Positions 25,601-37,600 of a DNA stretch of 64,000 bases are shown in pieces. The notes under the pieces are model-generated. The model was not told where the DNA came from. It saw only the letters and a program-made list of their open reading frames with translations, and did no database searches. Source of the DNA: Choristoneura fumiferana. Lineage: Eukaryota; Arthropoda; Insecta; Lepidoptera; Tortricidae. The stretch is taken from NCBI RefSeq assembly GCF_025370935.1, contig NC_133472.1:43429517-43493516 (forward strand). The letters are read 5' to 3'. Made by a program: the position numbers and the translations under genes. How positions within the stretch are numbered: the stretch's first letter is position 1; the number at the start of each line of letters is the position of its first letter.

Positions 25601-28600
25601 TAGTTTGAAGTACCCACCAAAGCTTAAATAAAACAGATAATAAAAAACTAAAGTTTTATTTATAATAATAATTATTATCTACATGCATGTCATAAGTTTT
25701 CTACAATATGTACAGATATGCATTGTTAAAAAAAGTATTACCGATACTTTAATGTAAACATTAAGATGCACTGTACTTTAATGTGAACATTAAGATGCAC
25801 CCGCAGATACCAGGTTTCTTAATAAAGGCCCTTTGATAGTCGTTTCTGAACATATAATAGGGAAGTTATGATATGCATGTAGATAAAATATTCTTTGTCA
25901 GGTATGTATTCGACAGCTGCTTTTGATTCTGTGGTAGTATGCACCAATAAATGGGGCCTTATTAAGGGTTACTATATCCGCAGATACCTGAAGAGCGTGT
26001 TCCCGAAAGCTGAAGAGACCCTTATCCTGGACATCCTGGCTAATAAGGACAATAACGTGCAGAAGGCCAGCGAAGAACTGATCACCATGGGGTTCACCAA
26101 GAAAGTAAGTATAGATGTAGCCGTAAGCAGGTCGCGTCTCCAGGCATTTAGGGGTAGCTTTCGTTACGCTTACGCTGCTTCTAAATGTTGGAATGACTTA
26201 CCTCCTCCAGTAAAAAGTAGTGGGTCCCTGACAGACTTTCAAAGACGTTGTAAGGCCTGGTTACTTGGTTTGCAGAATGGGGAGGAATTGGGAAGATGAT
26301 TTTCCTCTTTTCTTTTGATGGAGTTATTGTGATGTGATGTCTTCATGTAAAAAATCACCAATGCATGTAAAAAAAAAATGCGCATGTGAATTGATGGTAT
26401 TTTAAGGGTTATGGTTTATGGGGGCGACTGAAAAACAGCGTCTGTTAGCCAAGGGACTTTGTTCTGCAAGGCGCAGGCATAAGCTGAGTCGCTTTCCCTT
26501 TTGATAGTTTGATTGTACTTATTATTTGTTATGTACCTACCTATGTAGATTTTGTAAGCAAACTATTAAATAAATATCTTTTATTATTATTATTTATTAT
26601 TATGTATGAGTAGAGAAGCCGTTCCCATCGTTAAAATTCGGGGTTAGTATCAAGTGGTCAAAAACGCAAGTGGCCAACAGCATCAACTCGCCTAAAAATC
26701 ATTTGGGTAAATTTGCAGATAGTCGAATACGTAATCGGTCTATGAAGCAACTCGTCACAAAATTATTTCGTCTACTGTCATATTATCAACTCGTCATAAA
26801 TACATGTGGTCTAAATAGCTGGTGGTAAGCCGTGGTGGCCTAGTGGTTTGACCTATCGCCTCTCAAACAGAGGGTCGTGGGTTCAAACCCCGGCTCGCAC
26901 CTCTGAGTTTTTCGAAATTCATGTGCGGAATTACATTTGAAATTTACCACGAGCTTTGCGGTGAAGGAAAACATCGTAAGGAAACCTGCACAAACCTGCG
27001 AAGCAATTCAATGGTGCGTGACTAAAATTCCCAATCCGCACTGGGCCCGCGTGGGAACTATGGCCCAAGCCCTCTTGCTCTGAGAGGAGGCCTGTGCCCA
27101 GCAGTGGGACGTATATAGGCTGGGGTGATGATGATGATGATGAAATAGCTGGTCGCGAACAAAGCAACTCGTCATAAATGAATGTGATCTAAATATGAAT
27201 ATATCTATATATCTTCGCTGCTACTCTCCACGATAAAATACCAATTGCACTATACACGCAAATCAAAACGTAATGCAAACTAATCCGAGACTAATCCATA
27301 GAAAGCAAAGGGATGACACTGATTGAAAACTTGTCAACTAAATGTACTTCTAATATTATTCAAGTATCCTTCCATAAGTGTCCTGTCGGTAGGCGCTGTC
27401 ATCGTTCATCCACCATTACCTCTCATATTTCGTTTTCTAGAATTTTTTTACCGTACAACGGCAAAAACTACTAGACACTGGCAAAATTGTCCTCCGATGG
27501 ACAGAGCCATATTTTTTTAAAGAAACAACAACAACAAGTGTCCTGTCAATTCCAGATAACAAACCTATTCTGAGTGTTAAACGATTTATAAAATTTGTGA
27601 CGAGTTGCTTTATTGGCCAAATACTTTTTAACCTATTTGCGAATTCGTCTAGATGATCTTAAGACAAGTAGCTAAAGAGACCGGTTACATCTCGGACAAA
27701 CTAATTATTTGTCCGGTTGATTTCTGACGAGTTGCTTCATAGACCGATTACGTATTCGACTATCTGCAAATTTACCCAAATGATTTTTAGGTGAGTTAAT
27801 GCTGTTGACCACTTGCGTTTTTGACCACTTGATACTAACCCAAAATTCGGACCACACGACTACTTCCGAATGTTGCCGACGTGTCTATTAATTATTGTGG
27901 TATCCGTTCATATCGCAACTAACGTTTGGCAACCTGTTTCATTTCGCAAACTCTAAAACTGTGAATATTTCAGTGTGGTGTCGGGTTAGAATTACACCTC
28001 TCCATTTCTTCCGTGGATGTCGTAAGAGGCGACTGAGGATATAGGTTAAGGTATACCGTAGGCGACAGGCTAGCAACCTGTCACTATTGTACCTTTTTTT
28101 TGTCAAACTTAAAACCTATAATTGCTAAAAGTGGCTCCGAAGCCGTAACGTTCCGTCTGATCTCCCATTTGGGAAGACAGGCGTGATGTTTGTGTGAATC
28201 CTAACTACGTGCAAGAGCGTCGCCAGGGGGGAGGGTTGGGGCAGGGAGGGGCAGCTGGCCCCTCTAGGGATTCTAAAAATGTTGCCAAATGTAAAGCAAA
28301 CCAAACCAAAGTTATTACGATCGCCGTAGATTTAAGGCTCGTATCGTACTACAAGTGAAAAGCTTCATGTGCCCTCAACTTTACCCACAATTCATACTTT
28401 TCTCATTCTCCATATCAACTTGTCCCCTCATGGGCCACCGGCTGGCGACGCCCTTGAATATGTGTAATCTGAGTTTGCCCCTTCTAAAATTTTTAACTCT
28501 ATTATAATGTGTATAAGTTCGATTGCATTTTTAAAGGAAATCGTTAAAAAGAAAGAAGAAACACCGCAACCGGCGAAGAAAGTCGTGACCATTGTGAAGA

Positions 28601-31600
28601 CTGCTGAGGAGAAGAATGAGCGTGAGTAGATATTGAAGCACTGTATCGCAAAACTATTTCTGTGAAAGTTTTTCAAAGTTTTTTTTTTACTGTGTTTCAG
28701 AATTGCGAATAACCATTTTATATAATTTATTGAGTCGGGCTTTGCGGTGGTCCATATCAATTAACTAAAACAATTATTTTGCTATCTTAAGGTCACGGGT
28801 GAGCAAAGTAATTGTTTTAGTACATTTTATAATCAAAAATAACCATGAAAATTATACAGGTATTAAATTTCATACATATACTGTTTAGTATCTAAGTCCC
28901 ACTGTTTAGTATAATGCACTGTATTGCTGTTGTTGCCCCAAATAAATAAACTAAAAAAAAATACGAGAGACCCTTCGGTCTACCACCCTAAAGTTGATAA
29001 TCGTTTGCATGTCATAAAACAATAATGCCCTTGAAATAATAAAATCAACTTGAAAGTTCGACTTTAGCAACATATTCATTTGATAGGAACTTGTTTAAAA
29101 ATTATAATATAATAAAATACCAATCCGCTTTTTTTTTATTTCCAGTAAAGCAAAAACTCCAAAAGAAATACAGCTCGGTCGCCGAACGGGTGATATCCAT
29201 AGCCCTGGACAGCGTGGACTTCAACGAGGAGCGGGCGGAGCAGATACTGTCCGCCGTGCTGCCGGACGAACCGCCTAAAGCCAAGGTCGAGGTCACCGAG
29301 ACCAGGCGGCCGAGGTCGCCGGAGGTCAAGCCGGGGTAAGCCATTTTGTATAACTAAAAGGTCTAAAAGTAAACAAAACCAAGGACTACGCTGAATGACG
29401 CGGGCGCACGCCTGCGGGCGCGTGCAGGTACAATCCTATGCACGCGACGCGTGCAGTCAGCGCCGCTCACACTATTGTTCAACAGGCGGCCACCCGCTCC
29501 GTGCAAACCGCGACAGCTGGCGTAGTCTCTAAGCCTAAGGCGACTCCTAAAACAAAACTAGGAAGTCATATGCCGTATTTGCTGATAGTGGTGATGGTTG
29601 CCAGTGGGATCTCGATCGATATGCTAGTATGGATATGCCGCGATTCCGGGCTTGGTATTAACTTTTTTTTTATATCGGCAAAAAATTATAATGTTTTTAA
29701 TGTTATTACGGGTACATACCTGATATCAGATTTTTTTTATATGATTTGGTGTGCCACCAAAGAAAGTGCCGCTGATACTTGATACAATGCTTAAATCGTC
29801 TGTAATAAATGTAAAGGCCTTTAGTGACGATTAAGATTCAACGTTTTAAGTAAATGATTTGCAGTAAAATTTAATTAAGTTTTTTTTTTAACTAATCTTA
29901 ATACGTATGATTAAATGTCGTCTACTTTATAAATAGTATTATGTATATTACACTTCTTTTTAGAAACAGCGATATCTGTATCGCGAGCAAAGTGGCATAT
30001 CCATGTTAATATTTCTGCTTGATAACCCACGGTGTGGCAACTGAATCGCCGATCGTTCATAATAAGGCAAATAAAAAAACCGTATTCCCAGAACATCTTC
30101 AATGGTGGTTTTCTTTAAAACTAACCGGGGAGTGTACCCTGTCAAATGAAAACAACAAGATTTCCAAATCGATTTATAATTGACGGAATCCCGGTATACT
30201 TTTAGTTGAAAAAAATGTTAAATTATAAAGATTTACACACACTGTATATGAATCTGCTTTTTCTCAAAATCATTATTGTTGTTCGTATATAATAGTGTTA
30301 TTGGTTTCAGAATTGATTATTAATCAGATGGATTAGTTGTCTGCGAAGAAATCGTTAATAGCTATCCCGCGAGAATTACGCCATTTTCCGGGATTAAAAC
30401 TAACCAATGATCTTCCCGGGGTCTCCAATTACCTTAATACCAAATTTAATCTAAATCGATTTCAGCAGTTTAAGCCTGAAGAGGTTAAAGACAGAGTTAC
30501 ATTCGTATTTATTAATAACTAAGTAATATATTTTTTATTGACCATCAACAATGACTACTTTCATGGTTATTTTTGATTAAAAAAAAACTTTTCCATGGGT
30601 ATTATAATTCAATCCAATTATCCCCTGTATAAATTAAATTTAAAAACACCATGTATAATTCTAACAAAATTATGAAACCAATAGCATTAGTATTTTATGT
30701 CTCATACCTCATCCCGTGTTTATGGTGCAGTTCCATTGAAACAACGAACAAGGCGGCCAGAATCCGAGGCATTAATTCTGCTCGTCTCCGTACTGTCTCA
30801 ATGGGAGCGCACCCTTTAACCTTTTCACCGCCAACGAAAATAACAGATATCTATGCATATGTGTAACTGCCACACACGTAAAGTGGGGGTGTTTTTTTTT
30901 TCTCATCCAACCCTATAGTGTGGGGTATTGTTGGATAGGTCATTCATAGCATAGGTCAAAATCATTAGGGGTTTACTAAGACGATTTTTCGATTCAGTGA
31001 TTTGTTTGCGAAATATTCAACTTTAAAGTGCAAATTTTCATTAAAATCGAGCGTCCCCCCCCTCTAAAATCTAAACCGGTGGGTGGAAAAATTTGAAAAA
31101 ATTCAGGATTGTAGTAGTGAGTATATCAAACTTTCAAGGAAAACTATAACGGCTAAGTTTTATTGAGAATTATTAGTAGTTTATGAGTAAACAGCAGCCT
31201 AAGGTATAAAATATACCTAAACTTGGAAGATTCCGTATAAAATACGAAATCCTTAGAAAAATATTACTTAATTTATTCGTTATGGCTACGGAACCCTATT
31301 TTGGGCTTGGCCGACACGCTCTTGTTTAAGTAATTAATTCGAGCGGGAAATTAATTTTACACGGCTCTTTAGCCATATAGGCGCCTCGCATCTATTCCTC
31401 TTAAAGTCTCTACCCATTACACTGTATCCTACCAAGATCGTAATAGCAACGTGTGAGCCAAAATATATTCTTTGTATCGAAAAAAATTAGACTATGCCCA
31501 CTAGGTACCACGTTTCCCAACCGTGGCCGTCGTGTGTCAAAGGTAGACCTCACTATCTCAGGGCAGTGACGTCATAATAGGGAAACATGGGGGCAATTGG

Positions 31601-34600
31601 CACAGTTTGATATTTATTGACAGTAAAATAATCAATTACCAACCACAATATTTATGAATTCACTACCTTTTGAGAAGGTTCAGTTGGATGGCATAGATAT
31701 GCTGAGCGGCAAAAAATCTGGCCCTCAAATGTATGCAGTAATAGGTAATTCTGTATGTAGAGTGGGTCAAATTTTGTGCCACTCAGTGTTATTGGATGCA
31801 CGTATGGACTGTAAGGTTCCAAAATTAAGAATTGAAGCTCATAATATTCGAACGGGTATTATGTATATGATTTATTTGACCTATACTGTGAGTTCTGTGC
31901 AGGGGAAACTTTTTGTGTTGTGATATAGACAAGCGTTTGTTTGTCTTTTTTTTAATGCAAAAGTGACATCTTTAATTTGTTTAAAATAAGTAAAACAATT
32001 TTACTTTTTACATTCGTGCTATTTTAAAAGTACCACATATCCCTACTATCCCAACTAACTTTATAAATGCTGTTTGCAAATACCCAATTGCACCAAAGGT
32101 ATTTCGTGATTTTAAAAGGGTTCAGTACGTTTTTAAACATTGCCCAAACTACTAAAAAGCTTAAAGCAATATTTATTTTGTTTGGTCCAATTGGTCCCAT
32201 ACTCCCCTATTATCTAAATCTAAATCTATATTACGTAAATCTGTTTAAAAAAATATACCTCGTTGAGTTTCTTGCCGGATTCTTCTCAACAGAGGTTTTT
32301 CCGAACCGGTGGTAGATTTTTTTTGACATTCATAAGTGCTTGTCTTAGCCTAAATTGAATAAAGATATTTTGACTTTGACTTTGACTACACTTGTGACAT
32401 TTCACTGCCCTGAGATAACGTGGCAGATTATCAAACAAGTCGTCCACCTACCCACCGTATCTATGTCAACCTCGACACTGGCAGAATCATCAAAAAATTG
32501 ATGGAGCCACTTTCTCCTAAATTTGAATTGAATTGATTGAGGTCTAGTCATGTATGCACTTGTCATTCCGTCTGACACGTGCCTAATACGGTCATGACAC
32601 GATACTGTGTAGTGGGCAGAGACCTTTACAGTGATGTGGTGTTGTACCGCGGTGTCACAATGTGAATGGATTAGGGAACCGGACAGGGAGCGGAGCGGAG
32701 CGCCGTGCGTCCTAACCATCGAACGCCGCCCGTACGTGTTATACCGTACCGTTGTAACTCTATATAGGTAGTGTCATTCGCGATGACCCGTGATATGTTC
32801 TTATTAGTTTATTACAGCGGTTCTTAACCTTTGAGTTAGGAGGGACCATTTGTAAAATTTTCTGTCTTGCCATGGACCACCAACTGTTTGAAGGTAATAT
32901 ACGGTAAAAGTAAAATTGTATTTAAAGGAACGGTTGCTACTGCTACTTGACTGGCGCGTCGTTTTGCCAATTCGTTGTTGATGGCTTAAGAACCACTGGT
33001 TTATTACAACGTCATTAATGTCTAATTTTGACAAAATCACGCGTCTTCGTGTATGGCATTAGGTATAATCGCTACGCAATAGTTTGCGCCGTAGAGCCAG
33101 GGGTGGCTTTTGAGTTTCGATACTCGAGACTTTTAGTTCGTCTAAGGTCGGCCAAAAGTGCTTTACTATTATATGATAGTTTCTGTATTTAAAATGACCT
33201 AACCTGATCAACAAAAAGTTGGAAACCCCCGACATTGTCACTTCAACGTTCAATATCTCAAAAACGGCTGAACCGATTTTAATAAAACATGTCTAAGAAC
33301 CATCGCTAGAAAACCTGCTTTCAAATAAATAAAACCGCATTCAAATCGGTCCACCCGTTTGAGAGCTAAAGTGCTACAGACACTTCCACGATAACTTCCA
33401 CGAGTTGTATTGGGATATAGTGCTTGTTCAATTGAACCTGGCCCTATACTACGAAGGACAAAATTCGGATTTCGTATCTCGCCGTCCCGCTAACGCTTAT
33501 GTCATTTAATAAGAGAGTGAGAAGGACGGTATGATAAGAACTTCAATTTTCGAATTTCGAAGCTTAGCCCCTCCTGACTCATGCTAACCGCCGACTAAAG
33601 ACCGGCGGCGTGGCGACCGCTTTCACAGTTCATTGCGTGCCAGAAAAGTTAGCGACAAAGTGGTTATCTGTCAGCACACGCGATGTACCATCAGCCAAAT
33701 ATGTGGTCTACCACCCTAAAGTTGATAATCGTTTGCATGTCATAAAACAATAATGCCAATAGACGTGTCTGTCAACTTGAAAGTTCGGCTTTAGCGACAT
33801 ATTCATTTGATAGGAACTTGTTTAAAAATTGATAGACCACTTATTTGGCTGATGGTACAAAGAAAATGGTCGCCTATCACTCCTATCTAATAAAGTATCC
33901 GTGATCAGAGAGAAGGACGATTCGTTTTCGACCTAACAGGCCTCCGCATTGGGTCTTCTCTGGCCCTATATTACGAAATGCAAAATTCGAACTTAATATC
34001 TTGCCGTCCCGCCGACGCTTCTATTATTTAATACGAGAGTGAGTGGGACGGTACGATTTTCGAATTTCGTAATAGCCCCCCCTGTTCGTTTAGGAAATAA
34101 CATTGACCCAACTAGCAAAGGTAGTTGAATGCAGAGACTAATTTCTATACAGTAGCGTCGGGGTACTTTGACCCAGTGGACGGTAACTTTGCCCACATCA
34201 AAACCTGACATAAAAGGGTCTTAAAAACATTTAAAAGTAATCAATTATTCGTCAGTATGCCTTAATAAAATCTAAATCGAGATGACTTCTATGTCCAAAG
34301 TTACCCGCAAAGGGCAAAGTTACCCGACCGGACTTACTGCCTTTTGTCATTGTTAAGACTAATAAGAATTGTCTTAATTTGCAATGCATGCGCTAGGCTA
34401 ATTTACCATCAAAGCTTGAAACACACAAAGAGCGGTGGCGGGCGGCGCGGCGCGGAGGCGGTACCGGTTGTAATATTCGAGCTAACGTGAAAAAGGGCGC
34501 ACAGAATACCTTTTTTTTTATTCGACTGGATGGCAAACGAGCAAGTGAGTCTCCTGATGGTAAGAGATCACCACCGCCCATAGACGCCTGCAACACCAGG

Positions 34601-37600
34601 GGGATTGCAGATGCGTTGCCAACCTAGAGCGATTTTGATCCGCATTAGCGATCCCTTCAAATAGCGAACCTACTGTGTTAAAAATAAAGTTGTGTTAAAT
34701 ACTTGTGATGTATAGATGTCATTTAATAATATTGTAAATCTGTTTAAAAAAAATTACCTCTTTGAGTTTCTTGCCGGATTCTTCTCAACAGAGGTTTTTC
34801 CGAACCGGTGGTAGATTTTTCTTGACATTCATATGTGCTTGTTTTAGCCTAAATTGAATAAAGATATTTTGACTTTGACTTTGAGAGCCCTAAGATGGGA
34901 TACCTCAAGTGCCAGTAATTTCACCGGCTGTCTTACTTTCCACCTAGCGGGAAATAGTGTGCCCTTTTTCACGTTAGCTCGAATATTACAACGGGCACCG
35001 CCTCCGCGGCGCGCCGCACCGCTCCGCCTCCGGCGTCAATGTGTTTCTAGCTCAAATCATTAACTAAGTAGATTATTTATCTAAATCGTCGGGTGACATG
35101 ACGAGCAAAAGACACTAACTGCAAAAAAAATTAAAGAAATATGAACTTTACGATGCTATGCATAAGTTTGATTATCGCTCTTGACTTTAGGTGGCAATTA
35201 GTGACTTTTGCTTGTCACCCGACGACTTACAGTTAAAGAAACTGAATCACGTACCAGGGTGGTGCTACTGATGTCATATTGACATTATACATCTGCCAAA
35301 GAAATCGTACATAGCCATATTATTGTGTAAAGGTTCCACCCTGATACGCGATTCCCTCGACTGTACAGTCAAGGGCAAAGATATCGACACGGCCAAAGTT
35401 GCAAAAACATGTATACGCGGCCTTAATGTTAAGTGCATAAAGTCGTGTATACATATTTTTGCAACTTTGACCGTGTCGATATCTTTGCCCTTGACTGTAC
35501 CTAAGAAAAATTCATGCTACAGCCATACTCAATCTTTTTTTTTAAGCTGGGCTATGATCTTGGAACCATAATGCGGATTGAGTGTAGCTGTCTTAGAATA
35601 TTTTAACGATGAGGTCACGTGTCATTTCCTCATGGGAATACACAGGAGGATTCGAAAATGACACGTTAAAATATTCAAGTGTCATTTATTAGATATAAGT
35701 TCTCAATTTTTAATACGGTATTTGACTATTTTTATTTTGTTTACAATAAATTAAAGCTTCCCAATGCCTGTTAGCGAGTAGAGAAACATGTTTGAAGCTA
35801 CCTTTACAAATAACAAAGTTATAAAGGTTTGAAATTCAAGATTAGACAGAGAAAGACATACTTGCTGCAGAGAATAGCATTCGAGAAAGAGACAAGTATA
35901 TAGATTTATAAATAAATCACTATAAATCCAATTTTCAACCGACTTAAGTTTTCTCTTCGTTAAACACTGTCTGTATATCTATATTTTCAATAATATTTCA
36001 GACATGGCAAATTCATGAGTTGTCAAATATCGTATTATTCTAGTAAGGGGTCATTCAAGTATTACGTAAGCACGGAAACGGGGGGGGGGTCTTTGTTTTG
36101 CTTATTTTTGATGACATGGGGGCAGGGGGCTATAGATGGTGCTTACGTCAGCAATATTTATTTATTCTTTCTTGTTTTTTTTTTGCAATAACAATAAAGC
36201 AACCTGAATAGATTTAAAAATATATACCAATGTTTACGTAAGCATAGGGGAGAGGGGTAGGATTTTGCTGACTCGCTGACAAGGGGGAGGAGGGGGTTAA
36301 AAATTACTAAAATTCTGCATATGTAATACTTGAATGACCCTAAACCACGGTCTCTATCCCATACCGTATCAATATATGTGTTAAATATAAACATTCATCA
36401 TATACTTCACATCTGCAGGAATGAATCAAGCATTGAAAACGACACGCTTCACGTTTTATATGACGTAATCACCCCTTGGTAAATACATCTTGATTTTGCA
36501 TGCCGGTTTCATGGGTTTGTGTGTTTTGTGCCAACAATTATGTTGATAATGTGACAATTTCGTTTAACAAATGTACAGTCTTTACTATTTGGAATGCAAT
36601 ATTATAATCTACTTTTGCCCTCTTAATCACAAACTAATTACTTTGAATTATTGAATTCCTTGGCTGCTGTCCAATTGCGAATGCCCTAACGGAATATTAT
36701 TTCGTTCACAACTCGTTTTTCCACTGCCTGACCCTATCACTGATGGACGGGGATGTTTGGAAGTAATAAAGTAGAAAAAGTTTACTTACTCATAAATGGG
36801 GTTGATATGATAATGTACTTGTAACCTTTTTTAAGTGGTAGGTACTGAGTTTGTGATTTAGAAAACAAAAGCTGATAATAGAATCGCATTCATATAATGG
36901 CGTTGTTTGATAATCCGATACTCTAGAATATTAAAGACTATACCAACCTCATTCCTCTGGATATGGGTTTGTGTTTGCAAATTTCGTAAATGTCTCTTGT
37001 AGTACCTAGTTGCCATTGATTTGAAATGCGAGCTTTTTTTTTAAAGGTTTAAATGTGGGCAAAATATTAGTTTGATCGCACTTATACTCCATTTATTTCA
37101 ACATTTGAAACTTAACGGTAAAGTTTGCACACGTTTTTAAATCATCATCATCATCATCCCAGCCTATATACGTCCCCACTGCTGGGCACAGGCCTCCTCT
37201 CAGAACAAGAGGGTTTTTAAATGAAACAATGAAACTATTTAAAATTGTGCTAACTTCTATAATAAAAACATAATAAATGCACATGTAGGTATTTTTAGTC
37301 GATTTGTGTTCGAAATACCGAGAAACTTGTGTTGCGGGTTGACCGTTAATTCAAACCTTAAATTAAATGGAGTATAGTGGCCTTAATAATGCCTTTTATT
37401 GTCATGTCTTGTTGTTTATTAGACTATCATATTCATATTCATATTATTTTAATTTAGCATTAATATTTTTCAATACACACATACATTCAAATAGTTCACT
37501 AGTGGTTCGAATAAAATCCACAGAAACATCTAGTTTATCATAGTTATCTGATCACGAAATGAAATGTTAGATTTAAAAGCGTTTAAAATACTTTTAGACA

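Noticed and set aside
26105..26299. Extension of exon 6 into RLQAFRGSFRYAYAASKCWN
   Set aside because: The GTAAGTA donor at 26105 and phase match to exon 7 support splicing; the extension is LINE reverse-transcriptase sequence.
29438..29782. 114-codon frame with a hydrophobic segment
   Set aside because: Starts inside a MITE fragment, has no splice signals compatible with exons 8 and 9, and no family resemblance.
36158..36394. 78-codon minus-strand frame with hydrophobic runs
   Set aside because: Falls inside the GGGTCATTCAAGTATTAC MITE; low-complexity content.
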